A stretch of DNA of 64,000 nucleotides, from positions 1 through 64,000 of the forward strand of contig NZ_QWEI01000005.1 of assembly GCF_003515775.1 (NCBI RefSeq), given 5' to 3'. Origin of the DNA: Ureibacillus yapensis (GTDB taxonomy: Bacteria > Bacillota > Bacilli > Bacillales_A > Planococcaceae). Position numbers and translations under genes: made by a program. The notes under the pieces are model-generated. The model was given only the letters and a program-made list of their open reading frames with translations, made no database searches and had not been told where the DNA came from. Positions 11,889-21,845 of the stretch are shown here, in pieces. How positions within the stretch are numbered: position 1 is the stretch's first letter; every line of letters begins with the position of its first letter.

Positions 11889-12659
11889 TTGAAGAAAAGA
11901 CATTGGATGATTCTGGCGATTGTTTCAGTAGCATTATTGCTATCTGGATGTACAGAATTTGATCAACCCATCTCATCTGAAAGCCAAGGTTTTTGGAATG
12001 AGTTTATCGTTTGGCCATTAGTATCAGCTATTAGTTATTTCGCTGATTTATTGGGAACGTATGCCTGGGGGATTATTGCGGTAACAATTATTATCCGCCT
12101 AGTTTTACTTCCGCTGACTATTAAACAAGTTAAAAGCTCGAAAAAAATGCAAGAAATCCAACCCAAAATGAAAGAGTTGCAGCAAAAATATGCGTCAAAA
12201 GATGCCGTAACTCAGCAAAAGTACCAACAAGAAGTGATGGCACTTATGCAAAATTCGGGTGTAAATCCCGCGGCTGGATGTTTGCCGGTATTTATTCAAA
12301 TGCCTATTCTTATTGGTTTCTACCATGCAATCAGTCGGATGAATGCGACACCTGCCTTTGATTTAGGTACATTCCTTGTATTCCCATTAACAGAACCAAG
12401 CATTTTCCTGGCTATCTTGGCTGGTTTGATTCAATATGGTGTGTTAATGACCGGACCTGCAATGGACAACCCTCAAATGAAAGTCATGATGTACATTATG
12501 CCATTAATGATCATTGGTTTTGGTGTAGTATTGCCAGCAGCATTATCATTATATTGGGTGGTCGGAAATATAATTTCCGTTATACAAAACCTTGTTATTT
12601 ATAAACCTTGGAATAGAAAAAAATCAGAACCTGCTATTACAGGAGGAGCGAAAAAGTGA
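11889..12659 (+). CDS. yidC: Membrane protein insertase YidC1/SpoIIIJ (lipoprotein)
   Basis: A 256-residue member of the YidC/Oxa1 family that inserts membrane proteins; in Bacillus this paralogue (SpoIIIJ) is also needed for spore development. It has an N-terminal lipoprotein signal with lipobox LLSGC (Cys21), then five predicted membrane segments and the conserved NPAAGCLPVFIQMPI loop. The start is TTG at 11889, after AGGAGGATGAAGG. It overlaps the jag start by four bases, so the pair is translationally coupled. The symbol spoIIIJ is used in B. subtilis. Confidence 0.95.
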   Translation: MKKRHWMILAIVSVALLLSGCTEFDQPISSESQGFWNEFIVWPLVSAISYFADLLGTYAWGIIAVTIIIRLVLLPLTIKQVKSSKKMQEIQPKMKELQQKYASKDAVTQQKYQQEVMALMQNSGVNPAAGCLPVFIQMPILIGFYHAISRMNATPAFDLGTFLVFPLTEPSIFLAILAGLIQYGVLMTGPAMDNPQMKVMMYIMPLMIIGFGVVLPAALSLYWVVGNIISVIQNLVIYKPWNRKKSEPAITGGAKK

Positions 12660-13429
12660 AACAAATTACGCAATTAGGCGCGACAGTAGAAGAAGCGATC
12701 TCAATAGCGTTACAACAGCTTAATACTACTCGTGAGCAAGTAGAAGTTGAAGTTTTACAAGAAGCGAAAAAAGGATTTTTAGGTTTTGGAGCACGTCAAG
12801 CCAAAGTTCGTGTTGCGGTAAAAGAGGAAGAAGAAAAACTTTCGAATGAAATCGAAGACGAACAGCCGGATGTGTCAATCCCGGTACAAGAAGTGCCTGT
12901 TCTGCCAAAAGAGGAAGCAATAATAGAAACAACAATGCAAAATCCTGATGAGGAAGCAGGGACAGCAGTTGAAAAAGAAGATCCCATCGAATCTGCAAGG
13001 GACTACTTAAATAGTATTGCAAAGGAAATGGGCATTGATGATTTAACTATCGAGACAGAAAAACAGGGGAAAAACCTTTTATTTAAAATGCAAAGCGAAA
13101 AAGCAGCACTTTTAATCGGAAAGCGCGGAGCTACATTGAATTCCCTGCAACAGTTAACACAACTAATCGTAAACAAAAATGCAAAATCATTTTTGATGGT
13201 AAAGCTGGATGTCGAAGATTACCGCGAACGCCGCCAAGCAGCATTGGAACTACTCGCGGAACGAATGGCTGAAAAGGCGGTTTATACAGGAAGAAAAGTA
13301 GCGCTTGAACCAATGCCTTCTTATGAAAGAAAGATTATTCATAACGCATTATCCAATCGGGTAGATATTGAAACTTACTCGGAAGGCACAGAGCCTCATC
13401 GACATTTAGTCATTGAACCAGTTAGATAA
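12656..13429 (+). CDS. jag: RNA-binding protein Jag/KhpB (Jag_N-KH-R3H)
   Basis: 257 residues: an N-terminal Jag domain (about 1-50), a Glu-rich linker (about 55-110), a KH domain with LLIGKRGATLNSLQ, and a C-terminal R3H domain with MPSYERKIIHNAL. In related bacteria KhpB with KhpA binds mRNA and influences elongation and division. The start is GTG at 12656, overlapping yidC by four bases. The ribosome-binding site AGGAGG lies inside yidC. Confidence 0.95.
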   Translation: MKQITQLGATVEEAISIALQQLNTTREQVEVEVLQEAKKGFLGFGARQAKVRVAVKEEEEKLSNEIEDEQPDVSIPVQEVPVLPKEEAIIETTMQNPDEEAGTAVEKEDPIESARDYLNSIAKEMGIDDLTIETEKQGKNLLFKMQSEKAALLIGKRGATLNSLQQLTQLIVNKNAKSFLMVKLDVEDYRERRQAALELLAERMAEKAVYTGRKVALEPMPSYERKIIHNALSNRVDIETYSEGTEPHRHLVIEPVR

Positions 13430-13449
13430 AAAAACACATACAGACTTCC

Positions 13450-13481
13450 AAACGGCCTTGTTTTTCAAGGCCGTTTTCTTT
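13450..13481 (+). terminator. terminator of the rnpA-yidC-jag unit
   Basis: An 11-bp stem (AAACGGCCTTG with its complement, 13450-13460 and 13466-13476), a 5-base loop and a T-rich tail. Confidence 0.88.
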
Positions 13482-13533
13482 TGGCCAAAAGATCCGTTTA
13501 AAGGGAATCATGTGGTTTTTTTATCGCAAGATT

Positions 13534-13636
13534 TTATCCACATGTGGAAAAACTGCTTTGCTTTCGCATCTGGCTAAAATATGTTATTCTAAATTGTTAG
13601 TAAATGCTGTCGTCGGAGTTATTCACATGTGGATAA
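13534..13636. promoter_or_regulatory. DnaA-box cluster between jag and mnmE
   Basis: Two head-to-head DnaA-box pairs. At 13619-13636 the palindrome TTATTCACATGTGGATAA joins two perfect boxes with no gap. At 13534-13551 a perfect TTATCCACA is joined to TGTGGAAAA (one mismatch). The pairs are 85 bp apart. In B. subtilis the jag-mnmE (thdF) interval is one of the DnaA-box clusters outside oriC. The rest of this 340-bp gap holds only the jag terminator and the mnmE leader. Confidence 0.8.
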
Positions 13637-13768
13637 CTTTATTTAATTTTCACAAGATAAAAAAGATAGTATTGCTTGTTGCAAGAGGAGAGAAATCAAT
13701 ATACAAAGGATTGAACTTCAGTCGACACAAGCAAATTCGCCAAGGCGGATTCTATTAGGAGGATTAAA

Positions 13769-15154
13769 ATGAATTATGATACGATTGCTGCCATTTCCAC
13801 GCCAATGGGTGAAGGTGCCATTGCCATCGTCCGTTTAAGTGGAGATGAAGCAGTTCATATAGCAAATAAAATATTTAAATCGCCAAGTGGAAAACAGCTG
13901 ATGGATGAAAAGTCACATACCATCCATTATGGGCATTTAATCGAGCCGCGCACAGAGGAAGTAGTCGAAGAGGTTATGTTATCGCTAATGCGTGCTCCGA
14001 AGACTTTCACTCGCGAAGATGTAGTTGAAATCAACTGCCATGGAGGCATTGTTTCAGTTAATCGCGTCTTGCAGCTTGTCTTGCAGAATGGCGCACGGTT
14101 GGCCGAGCCAGGGGAATTTACAAAACGTGCTTTCTTGAATGGCCGTATTGATTTATCGCAGGCTGAGGCAGTAATGGATTTAATCCGCGCCAAAACCGAT
14201 CGCGCAATGAATGTTGCACTGGGCCAGATGGATGGAAAACTTTCACGTTTGATCGGCCAATTGCGCCAAGCATTAATCGAGACATTGGCGCATGTAGAGG
14301 TTAATATAGATTATCCTGAGTATGATGATGTAGAAGAAATGACCATTCCGGTACTTTTGGAAAAGTGTACTTGGGTTCGAGATGAAATCACCAAGCTTCT
14401 GCAAACATCATCGCAAGGGAAAATATTGCGTGAAGGATTATCCACGGTCATCTTAGGAAGACCGAATGTCGGAAAATCGTCACTATTAAATAGTCTGGTT
14501 CATGAGAATAAGGCAATTGTTACTGATGTTGCAGGTACTACTCGTGATATTATAGAAGAGTATGTGAATGTGCGTGGGGTGCCTTTACGTCTGGTCGATA
14601 CAGCCGGTATTCGCGAGACAGAAGATATCGTTGAACGCATAGGTGTAGAAAGATCACGCCAAGTATTAAAAGAAGCTGATTTGATTCTATTGGTGTTAAA
14701 CTCGGCGGAAACTCTTTCGGAAGAAGATGAACGTCTATTTGAAACGATTCAAAATATGGACTTCATCGTTGTTGTGAACAAAACAGATCTGCCACAGAAA
14801 ATTGATTTGGAAAAAGTAAAAGAATTAGCGAATGGCCGACCTGTCGTCACAACGTCGATTTTGCAGGAAGAGGGAATTATCGAGTTGGAAGAAGCCATCG
14901 CCAAGACGTTCTTTGAAGGGCAAGTAGAAGCAAATGATTTAACTTATGTTTCAAATGCTCGCCATATTGCACTATTGCACCAAGCAAAATCAACAATGGA
15001 AGATGCTATTGATGCAGCGCATGCCGGTGTTCCAGTGGATATGATTCAAATAGATGTAACAAAAACGTGGGAACTGTTAGGTGAAATTGTCGGTGATACA
15101 GTACAGGAAAGCTTGATCAACCAGCTTTTCTCTCAATTCTGTTTAGGAAAATAA
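13769..15154 (+). CDS. mnmE: tRNA uridine-5-carboxymethylaminomethyl modification GTPase MnmE
   Basis: 461 residues. The N-terminal tetrahydrofolate-binding domain (1-120), a helical domain, and an inserted G domain with the P-loop GRPNVGKSS at about 230-238 and switch motif [10 protein letters not shown]. The C-terminus is the diagnostic CLGK with Cys458. With MnmG it modifies the wobble uridine of several tRNAs. The ribosome-binding site AGGAGG precedes the ATG, and mnmG follows after 38 bases. Confidence 0.98.
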   Translation: MNYDTIAAISTPMGEGAIAIVRLSGDEAVHIANKIFKSPSGKQLMDEKSHTIHYGHLIEPRTEEVVEEVMLSLMRAPKTFTREDVVEINCHGGIVSVNRVLQLVLQNGARLAEPGEFTKRAFLNGRIDLSQAEAVMDLIRAKTDRAMNVALGQMDGKLSRLIGQLRQALIETLAHVEVNIDYPEYDDVEEMTIPVLLEKCTWVRDEITKLLQTSSQGKILREGLSTVILGRPNVGKSSLLNSLVHENKAIVTDVAGTTRDIIEEYVNVRGVPLRLVDTAGIRETEDIVERIGVERSRQVLKEADLILLVLNSAETLSEEDERLFETIQNMDFIVVVNKTDLPQKIDLEKVKELANGRPVVTTSILQEEGIIELEEAIAKTFFEGQVEANDLTYVSNARHIALLHQAKSTMEDAIDAAHAGVPVDMIQIDVTKTWELLGEIVGDTVQESLINQLFSQFCLGK

Positions 15155-15192
15155 ATGATTATCATTCATTATTAAAGGAAGGAAGAAACGGC

Positions 15193-17085
15193 ATGACAAC
15201 ATATGAAGCAGGCCAATATGATGTGATTGTCATCGGTGCAGGCCATGCGGGTGTAGAATCTGCATATGCCGCAGCCAAAATGGGTGCAAAAACACTCATG
15301 GTGACAATCAATCTCGATATGATCGCCTTTATGCCATGTAATCCATCAGTGGGTGGACCGGCAAAAGGAATCGTTGTCCGTGAAATTGACGCACTTGGCG
15401 GTGTGATGGGGAAAGTCATCGATAAAACACATATCCAAATGCGCATGTTAAATACAGGGAAAGGACCAGCAGTACGTGCATTACGAGCACAAGCAGATAA
15501 AGTCCTTTACCAACGTGAAATGAAACGCTTATTAGAGGAAGAAGAAAATTTAACGATACACCAAGCGATCGTAGATGAATTAATCGTGGAAGATGATGAA
15601 GTACGCGGTGTCATTACACAGACAGGCGGAATTTACCGTGCGAAATCTGTTATTGTGACAACAGGTACGTACTTGCGCGGTGAAATTATTATCGGAGACT
15701 TAAAATACTCAAGTGGACCGAATAATCAACAGCCATCCATTAAATTGGCAGACAATTTGCGTGAACTTGGTTTTGACATGGTTCGCTTTAAAACAGGTAC
15801 ACCACCACGTGTAGACAGCAAAACGATTGATTATAGCAAAACCGAAATCCAGCCAGGTGATGATGTGCCTCGTGCCTTCAGTTTTGAAACAACTGAATTC
15901 ATCATGGATCAAATTCCATGCTGGTTGACGTATACAAGTCCGGAAACACACCAAATTATTAATGATAATTTGGATAAAGCACCGATGTATACAGGGTTGA
16001 TTACTTCAGAAGGGCCGCGTTATTGCCCATCAATCGAAACGAAAATCGTACGCTTCAATGACAAACCGCGCCACCAACTTTTCCTTGAGCCGGAAGGGCG
16101 CGATACGCAAGAAGTGTATGTGCAAGGTCTTTCAACAAGCATGCCGGAACATATTCAGCGCCAAATGCTGAAAACCATTCCTGGCTTGGAAAAAGCCGAA
16201 ATGATGCGTGCCGGCTATGCAATTGAATATGATTCAATCGTACCAACGCAACTATGGCCAACATTGGAAACAAAACGGATTAAAGGTCTCTATACGGCAG
16301 GTCAAATTAACGGAACAAGCGGCTATGAAGAAGCCGCGGGGCAAGGCTTAATGGCAGGGATCAATGCCGCCGCTAAAGTATTGGGTAAAGAAGAAGTGAT
16401 TTTAAAACGTTCCGATGCTTATATCGGTGTATTAATCGATGATTTGGTAACAAAAGGAACTAACGAGCCATATCGTTTATTAACTTCCCGGGCAGAATAC
16501 CGATTATTGCTTCGACATGATAACGCTGATTTACGTTTAACGGAAATGGGCTTTAACTTAGGGTTGATTTCAAAAGAACGTTATGAAAAATTCATTGTGA
16601 AAAAAGAGCAAATCGAAGCAGAGATTGCACGCCTTCGTGAAGTAATTATTAAACCGAATGAAACAACGCAGGAAGTGATTCGTTCCGTTGGTGGGGCGGA
16701 GTTGAAAGACGGCATTCGGGCTGCAGATCTGGTAAAGCGAACGGAAATGAACTACGAGTTGGTTTCTTCATTGACGCCGCCGGATATGGAATTTAGCGAA
16801 GAAGTAAAAGAACAAATTGAAGTTCAATTAAAATATGAAGGCTATATTCAAAAAGCTTTACAGCAAGTAGAAAAGCTCCATAAAATGGAGAGCAAGAAAA
16901 TTCCTGAAGATATTGATTATGATGCTATTTCGAGTCTGGCAACAGAAGCACGGGAAAAACTAAAAGAAGTACGTCCATTATCGATTGCACAAGCCTCTCG
17001 TATTTCAGGGGTAAATCCTGCCGATATATCCATTTTGGCTGTATATATTGAACAAGGAAAAATTGCACGAGTAAGCAACGAATAA
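15193..17085 (+). CDS. mnmG: tRNA uridine-5-carboxymethylaminomethyl modification enzyme MnmG
   Basis: A 630-residue FAD-dependent partner of MnmE. The Rossmann FAD motif GAGHAG lies at residues 15-20, and the MnmG/GidA signature [15 protein letters not shown] is in the middle, with the helical C-terminal domain that docks MnmE. The ATG is preceded by AAAGGAAGG. It forms a modification operon with mnmE and, less tightly, rsmG. Confidence 0.98.
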   Translation: MTTYEAGQYDVIVIGAGHAGVESAYAAAKMGAKTLMVTINLDMIAFMPCNPSVGGPAKGIVVREIDALGGVMGKVIDKTHIQMRMLNTGKGPAVRALRAQADKVLYQREMKRLLEEEENLTIHQAIVDELIVEDDEVRGVITQTGGIYRAKSVIVTTGTYLRGEIIIGDLKYSSGPNNQQPSIKLADNLRELGFDMVRFKTGTPPRVDSKTIDYSKTEIQPGDDVPRAFSFETTEFIMDQIPCWLTYTSPETHQIINDNLDKAPMYTGLITSEGPRYCPSIETKIVRFNDKPRHQLFLEPEGRDTQEVYVQGLSTSMPEHIQRQMLKTIPGLEKAEMMRAGYAIEYDSIVPTQLWPTLETKRIKGLYTAGQINGTSGYEEAAGQGLMAGINAAAKVLGKEEVILKRSDAYIGVLIDDLVTKGTNEPYRLLTSRAEYRLLLRHDNADLRLTEMGFNLGLISKERYEKFIVKKEQIEAEIARLREVIIKPNETTQEVIRSVGGAELKDGIRAADLVKRTEMNYELVSSLTPPDMEFSEEVKEQIEVQLKYEGYIQKALQQVEKLHKMESKKIPEDIDYDAISSLATEAREKLKEVRPLSIAQASRISGVNPADISILAVYIEQGKIARVSNE

Positions 17086-17097
17086 CGAATCATCAAT

Positions 17098-17140
17098 TAA
17101 ACGGGCGTTCGAGTACAAAGATTCTCGGACGCTTGTTCTA
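17098..17140 (+). terminator. imperfect terminator between mnmG and rsmG
   Basis: A 14-bp stem with three G-T wobbles (17099-17112 with 17123-17136) followed by a modest T-rich tail. It may act as a partial terminator. Confidence 0.5.
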
Positions 17141-17173
17141 TTATAAACGAATCGAAACATAAAGGAGATTCCC

Positions 17174-17890
17174 ATGAACGAACAACAATTTATAGAAGCA
17201 TTAAAAGAGAAGGGGATTGCTTTAACTGACACACAAATAAAGCAGTTCAAAAAATACTTCGAGCTTTTGGTTGAGTGGAATGAAAAAATGAACTTAACAG
17301 CCATAACAGATATGGAAAGCGTCTATTTGAAACATTTCTACGATAGCATTAGTGCAAGCTTTTACTTTGACTTCACAAAAGTTGAATCCGTTTGCGATGT
17401 AGGGGCAGGAGCCGGGTTCCCGAGTCTGCCAATAAAAATATGCTTCCCTCATTTGCATGTAACGATTGTTGATTCATTAAATAAACGAATTACTTTCCTA
17501 AACCATTTAAGCAGTGAATTGCAATTGGACAATGTGAATTTTGTTCACGCTCGTGCCGAAGAATTTGGCCAGAATCCGGTGTATCGGGAAAAATTTGATG
17601 TTGTAACCGCCCGCGCGGTAGCGAGACTATCTGTCCTTTCGGAACTTTGTATTCCTTTGGTAAAACAAGGAGGCCATTTTGTAGCTTTGAAAGCGGCAGC
17701 CGGTCCGGAAGAGTTGGTAGATGCAAAAAAGGCAATTGCAACTTTTGGCGCTTCATTGAAGGAAGAATTCTCTTATCTTTTACCCGTTGAAGAAAGTGAC
17801 CGTACATTATATGTATTTGAGAAAGTAAAACCAACGCCAAAAAAATACCCACGCAAACCTGGTGTGCCAAACAAATCTCCTATAATATAA
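17174..17890 (+). CDS. rsmG: 16S rRNA (guanine-527-N7) methyltransferase RsmG
   Basis: A 238-residue SAM-dependent methyltransferase. The SAM-binding motif DVGAGAGFP is at residues 75-83, followed by [14 protein letters not shown] and the VTARAVA motif. Loss of RsmG gives low-level streptomycin resistance in other bacteria. The ribosome-binding site AAAGGAGA precedes the ATG. The C-terminus is basic and proline-rich. Confidence 0.97.
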   Translation: MNEQQFIEALKEKGIALTDTQIKQFKKYFELLVEWNEKMNLTAITDMESVYLKHFYDSISASFYFDFTKVESVCDVGAGAGFPSLPIKICFPHLHVTIVDSLNKRITFLNHLSSELQLDNVNFVHARAEEFGQNPVYREKFDVVTARAVARLSVLSELCIPLVKQGGHFVALKAAAGPEELVDAKKAIATFGASLKEEFSYLLPVEESDRTLYVFEKVKPTPKKYPRKPGVPNKSPII

Positions 17891-17902
17891 ATAAGTGATG
17901 AG

Positions 17903-17935
17903 TAGTGTTCTTCAAAGGGCACTACCTCTTTCTAT
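17903..17935 (+). terminator. rsmG terminator
   Basis: GTAGTG pairs with CACTAC around a short loop, followed by CTCTTTCT. A weak but well-placed hairpin 12 bases after the rsmG stop. The rest of the 280-base gap to noc is AT-rich leader with only a degenerate parS-like sequence. Confidence 0.5.
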
Positions 17936-18171
17936 GTTTAATCCTAATGGTCTATTGTAAACGTTCCACATGAAACATCGAAAATAAATGTGAAAAAATG
18001 TATTTGTCACAATTTTTTAGATATAAATTTGTCTCTTTGAGCATACATATTCTATATTTATGTTATTTAATAGATTTTAAATCTATCGAACTCTGTACAA
18101 TTATAGATTATAATAAGTAATAATATATAAAGTATCTGAGCAAGATAGTTTCCAAAGGTGGTGCCTATTGA

Positions 18172-19059
18172 ATGAAAAGTCCTTTTTCACGTTTTTTCGG
18201 AGGCGGAGATAAAGCAAGTTCTGAAGGAAAAGGTGAAGTAGAACAAGTCGCACAAGTTGAAAAAACAAAAGCTGCAGAAGAAGTAGTAAAAATTCCAATC
18301 GATAAAATTATTCCAAATCGGTTCCAACCTCGTACAGTTTTTGATGAAGAAAAAATAGAAGAATTATCAAGAACCATTCATACGCACGGTGTAATTCAAC
18401 CGATTGTGATACGTCGTTTTGATGAGGATCGCTTTGAAATCATTGCCGGGGAACGTCGCTACAGAGCAATGAAGAAACTTGACTGGACAGAAGTTCCGGC
18501 CATCGTTCGTGATTTAACGGATAAGGAAACAGCTTCGATTGCCTTGATTGAAAATCTTCAAAGAGAAGAATTAACAGCCATTGAAGAAGCATTAGCTTAT
18601 CAGCAATTATTAGAACTTCATTCATTAACACAAGAAGCACTTGCTCAGCGTTTAGGTAAAGGTCAATCAACTGTTGCAAATAAGTTACGTTTGTTAAAGC
18701 TTCCACAGTTTGTACAGGAAGCAATCTTGAGAAGAGAGATTACGGAACGCCATGCGCGGGCAATGATTTCGGTTAAAGATGAAGAAGTACAAGCCCAATT
18801 AATCTCTCTAATAAAAGAATACGACTGGAATGTTCGTCAACTCGAAGAGCATATCCAGCAGCTCAATGCCCCAAAAGAAGAGGAAGCCAAAAAGGAAAAG
18901 CCAAAGCGCAAAGCGATCAGTAAAGATATTCGTATTGCATTAAATACGATTAAGCAGTCTCTTTCGATGGTTACAAAGAGCGGGATTAATGTGAAAACCG
19001 AGGAAGAAGACAATGAGGATTATTATCAAATTACGGTGCGCATTCCAAAGAAAAAATAG
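18172..19059 (+). CDS. noc: Nucleoid occlusion protein Noc
   Basis: A 295-residue ParB-family CTPase that blocks division over the nucleoid. It begins with the amphipathic membrane-binding helix [12 protein letters not shown] characteristic of Noc rather than ParB. Next are the ParB N-terminal domain with the CTP motif GERRYRA (93-99), [15 protein letters not shown], and a helix-turn-helix ([20 protein letters not shown]). The C-terminal dimerisation region is lysine-rich. Its position between rsmG and parA is the usual one. AAGGTGG lies about ten bases before the ATG. Confidence 0.95.
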   Translation: MKSPFSRFFGGGDKASSEGKGEVEQVAQVEKTKAAEEVVKIPIDKIIPNRFQPRTVFDEEKIEELSRTIHTHGVIQPIVIRRFDEDRFEIIAGERRYRAMKKLDWTEVPAIVRDLTDKETASIALIENLQREELTAIEEALAYQQLLELHSLTQEALAQRLGKGQSTVANKLRLLKLPQFVQEAILRREITERHARAMISVKDEEVQAQLISLIKEYDWNVRQLEEHIQQLNAPKEEEAKKEKPKRKAISKDIRIALNTIKQSLSMVTKSGINVKTEEEDNEDYYQITVRIPKKK

Positions 19060-19119
19060 ACTGTTAAAATCCCGGGGCCAATTACGAAAACACTCTCTTC
19101 CGGCTGCATAAGATTATGA

Positions 19120-19156
19120 GGGCTTATCGTAGGATTTTGGCGATAAGCCTAGTTTT
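19120..19156 (+). terminator. noc terminator
   Basis: GGCTTATCG (19121-19129) pairs with CGATAAGCC (19141-19149) and is followed by TAGTTTTC. Confidence 0.75.
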
Positions 19157-19271
19157 CTAATGCTAATTATCTATAAACTTCACACCATATCGTTAAAAAT
19201 TTTGATAAAATAGACTAAATATTGAAACTTGCAAGTGATAAAACCGACAGATGAAAGCAGGTGCAAAAGGC

Positions 19272-20033
19272 TTGGGAAGAATTATTGCCGTTACAAACCA
19301 AAAAGGTGGAGTAGGAAAAACGACTTCATCTGTAAATTTGAGCGCTTGTCTTGCTTATTTAGGGAAAAAAGTTCTTTTAATAGACACTGATCCACAAGGT
19401 AATGCTACAAGTGGTGTTGGTATAAATAAAGGTGAAATTCAAAGTTGTATCTATGATGTTTTAATCGATGATGAAGAAGTATCAAATGTGATCCGCCAGT
19501 CCAAAGTTGAAAATTTGGATGTCGTACCCGCAACCATCTCACTCGCGGGAGCAGAAATTGAACTGGTTTCCACCATTTCCCGGGAAGTACGATTAAAACA
19601 TGCGCTTCAGGAAGTAAAAAATCAATATGATTATATTATTATAGACTGTCCTCCTTCTTTAGGCTTGCTAACAATCAACGCACTAACTGCTTCGGATGCC
19701 GTGATTATACCGGTACAATGCGAATATTATGCCCTTGAAGGGTTAAGTCAGTTGCTATCAACGGTTCGGCTGGTTCAAAAACACCTGAATCAAAAATTAT
19801 ATATAGATGGTGTCCTTTTAACGATGCTGGATGCACGCACAAATCTTGGTATACAGGTCATTGAAGAAGTGAAAAAGTACTTTCAAGATAAAGTTTACAA
19901 AACCATTATCCCCCGCAATGTCCGTTTAAGCGAAGCGCCAAGCCATGGTGAACCAATCATTATTTATGATCCAAAGTCCAGAGGTGCTGAAGTCTATTTA
20001 GAGTTAGCAAGGGAAGTGATTAAAAATGGCTAG
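19272..20033 (+). CDS. parA: Chromosome segregation ATPase ParA/Soj
   Basis: A Walker-type ATPase that works with ParB in origin segregation and modulates DnaA. The deviant Walker A KGGVGKTT carries the signature Lys at residue 11 and the catalytic Lys at 16, and DCPPSLGLLT marks the Walker B region. I place the start at the TTG at 19272, which has AGGTG eight bases upstream and gives 253 residues, the family length, starting MGRIIAVTNQ. An ATG at 19251 is in frame but lacks a ribosome-binding site and adds seven residues. It overlaps parB by eight bases. Confidence 0.96.
   Translation: MGRIIAVTNQKGGVGKTTSSVNLSACLAYLGKKVLLIDTDPQGNATSGVGINKGEIQSCIYDVLIDDEEVSNVIRQSKVENLDVVPATISLAGAEIELVSTISREVRLKHALQEVKNQYDYIIIDCPPSLGLLTINALTASDAVIIPVQCEYYALEGLSQLLSTVRLVQKHLNQKLYIDGVLLTMLDARTNLGIQVIEEVKKYFQDKVYKTIIPRNVRLSEAPSHGEPIIIYDPKSRGAEVYLELAREVIKNG
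19575..19588. promoter_or_regulatory. candidate Noc-binding site
   Basis: ATTTCCCGGGAAGT matches the palindromic Noc-binding consensus ATTTCCCGGGAAAT at 13 of 14 positions. It lies inside parA, next to noc. Confidence 0.6.
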
Positions 20034-20886
20034 AGGGCTAGGTAAAGGAATTGGAGCGTTGTTTCCAACAGAAACGTTAGAAAATTTACAGCCTAATGAA
20101 GATCAAATCGAGAAAATAGATTTACAAAAACTGATCGTCAATCCTTTTCAACCACGAAAAAAATTTGAGGATGAAGCCATCGAGGAATTGGCTCAATCCA
20201 TAAAGGAACATGGAATTATCCAACCAATCGTTGTAAGAAAAAAAGGAAAAAAATATGAAATTGTTGTTGGAGAAAGACGTTTCCGTGCTGCAAAACTAGC
20301 GAATCTAACTGAAATCCCTGCAATTATAAGAGATTTGACAGAAAATCAAATGATGGAGCTAGCCATTTTAGAAAACCTCCAGCGGGAAGATTTAACACCT
20401 ATTGAAGAAGCTGAAGCCTATCAGAGTTTAATCGAAAAACTGAATTTTACTCAAGAAGAGCTTGCAAAACGTTTGGGAAAAAGCCGCCCTTATATAACAA
20501 ACCACCTTCGCTTATTGCAATTGCCCGATTCTGTCATACAATTGATTAACAACGGCGAACTTTCAATGGGACATGGACGTACACTTTTGGGGCTGAAAAA
20601 TAAAAGAAGAATTCCGGAAGTTGCAGACAAAGTATTGAAGCAATCTTTAAATGTCCGTCAATTGGAAGCTCTTATTAAACAATTGAATGAAGAAGTTTCA
20701 CGTGAAACTGAAAAAGCCGTAAAAAAGGATATTTTTGTACAAGCTACAGAAACTCAGTTAAGAGAACGCTTTGGAACGAATGTACAAATAAAAAAATCCA
20801 AAAATAAAGGTAAGATTGAAATTGAGTTTTATTCCGAGGATGATTTAGAGCGTATCCTGGAAATACTACAACTAGAACAAGAATAG
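20026..20886 (+). CDS. parB: Chromosome partitioning protein ParB/Spo0J
   Basis: A 286-residue CTP-dependent DNA clamp that binds parS, spreads and loads SMC. The N-terminal CTPase motif is GERRFRA at 82-88 and ILENLQREDL follows at about 114-123. The helix-turn-helix includes LAKRLGKSRPYITNHL, and a C-terminal dimer domain ends the protein. The N-terminal ARGLGKGIGALF is the ParA-stimulating tail. It overlaps parA by eight bases, and its own gene contains a parS site. Confidence 0.97.
   Translation: MARGLGKGIGALFPTETLENLQPNEDQIEKIDLQKLIVNPFQPRKKFEDEAIEELAQSIKEHGIIQPIVVRKKGKKYEIVVGERRFRAAKLANLTEIPAIIRDLTENQMMELAILENLQREDLTPIEEAEAYQSLIEKLNFTQEELAKRLGKSRPYITNHLRLLQLPDSVIQLINNGELSMGHGRTLLGLKNKRRIPEVADKVLKQSLNVRQLEALIKQLNEEVSRETEKAVKKDIFVQATETQLRERFGTNVQIKKSKNKGKIEIEFYSEDDLERILEILQLEQE
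20694..20709. promoter_or_regulatory. parS site in parB (14/16)
   Basis: AGTTTCACGTGAAACT keeps the whole 14-base core of parS; only the outer base pair differs, and it does so symmetrically, so the site stays palindromic. A parS inside the parB gene is common in Bacillales. Confidence 0.85.
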
Positions 20887-20894
20887 AAAGTGGT

Positions 20895-20921
20895 GGCGCC
20901 AATAATAGGCGCTTTTTTTTT
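20895..20921 (+). terminator. parAB terminator
   Basis: GCGCC (20896-20900), a 7-base loop, GGCGC (20908-20912) and a run of nine T. Confidence 0.85.
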
Positions 20922-20938
20922 CTAGACAGCACAAAGAT

Positions 20939-21117
20939 TTGTCTAGCTGCGAACGCCAGCTCCTCGACAACTTCGAAACCCTACACTTAATATTGCTGGT
21001 GCAGACAAGAGATACAATCGACATTTTTCCCGGCCGGTTGTTAGGGTTTGTGCAAAGCGGTCATGTAGACTATGCTTTCGTCGACGGGGAGCTAAATGGC
21101 GTTCTCCACTTCTCTAG
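20939..21117. repeat. dispersed long-palindrome repeat, copy 1
   Basis: About 180 bp of imperfect inverted repeat. The left end TGTCTAGCT(G)CGAACGCC matches the reverse complement of the right end near 21070-21117, and an inner pair AAACCCTA/TAGGGTTT is also present. It belongs to the TGTCTAGCT...AGCGCC family that is scattered through Bacillales intergenic regions; other copies lie near 29.0 and 31.5 kb. It ends just before the DUF554 ribosome-binding site. Confidence 0.75.
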
Positions 21118-21137
21118 TATCGGATTGGAGAAAGTAT

Positions 21138-21845
21138 ATGATTTTGTTAGGGTCAATTATAAATGCCCTTTTAATTATTTTAGGAGCATCACTTGGTCGT
21201 TTGCTGAAAGGCATTCCCGAAAAAATGAAATCAACGGTATTGTCGATTATAGGGCTCGCTGTTGCCGTGCTGGGCATTGGAATGGGAATGGAAACGACAA
21301 ATTTTGTTTTTGTTATTATTAGTCTTGTAGTGGGGGCAGTGATTGGAGAATGGCTTGATTTAGATCACCAATTATTTCGGGTTGGAAAGTGGATTGAATC
21401 CAAAATAGGGAATCAATCGTCTGAAAACAGTATAGCTGAAGGATTTATAAATGCCACATTATTCTTTGTTATTGGTTCTATGGCTATTTTGGGGGCATTG
21501 GATAGCGGGATTCGAAATGATCATTCTATTTTGATTACAAAGGGGATTATTGATGGATTTACCTCGATTGTTTTATCATCGACACTAGGGGTGGGTGTGA
21601 TGTTGTCTGCAATCCCCGTTTTCCTCTATCAAGGGGCGATTACCCTTTTTGCGGGTGTGATTAGTAAATATATCCCCGATGCTGCATTAGAATTATTTAT
21701 TCAAGAAATGACAGCAACCGGCGGTGTGATGATCATGGCCATTGGGCTGAATATCGCTGGATTAACGAAAATTCGGGTAGCGAATCTGTTGCCCGGCATC
21801 GTTATAGTTGGCGTCATCGTGGCTTTCGTTTTTCTTTTTCAATAA
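21138..21845 (+). CDS. DUF554 family membrane protein
   Basis: A 235-residue polytopic membrane protein with about seven hydrophobic segments rich in Gly and Ala, and the family motif GALDSGIRNDHSIL. Function is unknown; the family is often guessed to be a transporter. The ATG at 21138 has GGAG eight bases upstream; the longer reading frame from 21096 runs into the preceding repeat and is not supported. Its last 84 bases overlap the end of the convergent yyaC. Confidence 0.85.
   Translation: MILLGSIINALLIILGASLGRLLKGIPEKMKSTVLSIIGLAVAVLGIGMGMETTNFVFVIISLVVGAVIGEWLDLDHQLFRVGKWIESKIGNQSSENSIAEGFINATLFFVIGSMAILGALDSGIRNDHSILITKGIIDGFTSIVLSSTLGVGVMLSAIPVFLYQGAITLFAGVISKYIPDAALELFIQEMTATGGVMIMAIGLNIAGLTKIRVANLLPGIVIVGVIVAFVFLFQ

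Noticed and set aside
13552-13571. Partial match to the REP-like core (GCTTTGCTTTCG) near the DnaA boxes
   Set aside because: Only 12 bases match and no hairpin arms flank it; too short to count as a copy.
17962-17977. parS-like sequence upstream of noc
   Set aside because: Only 13 of 16 positions match and the palindrome is broken; not reliable as a ParB site.
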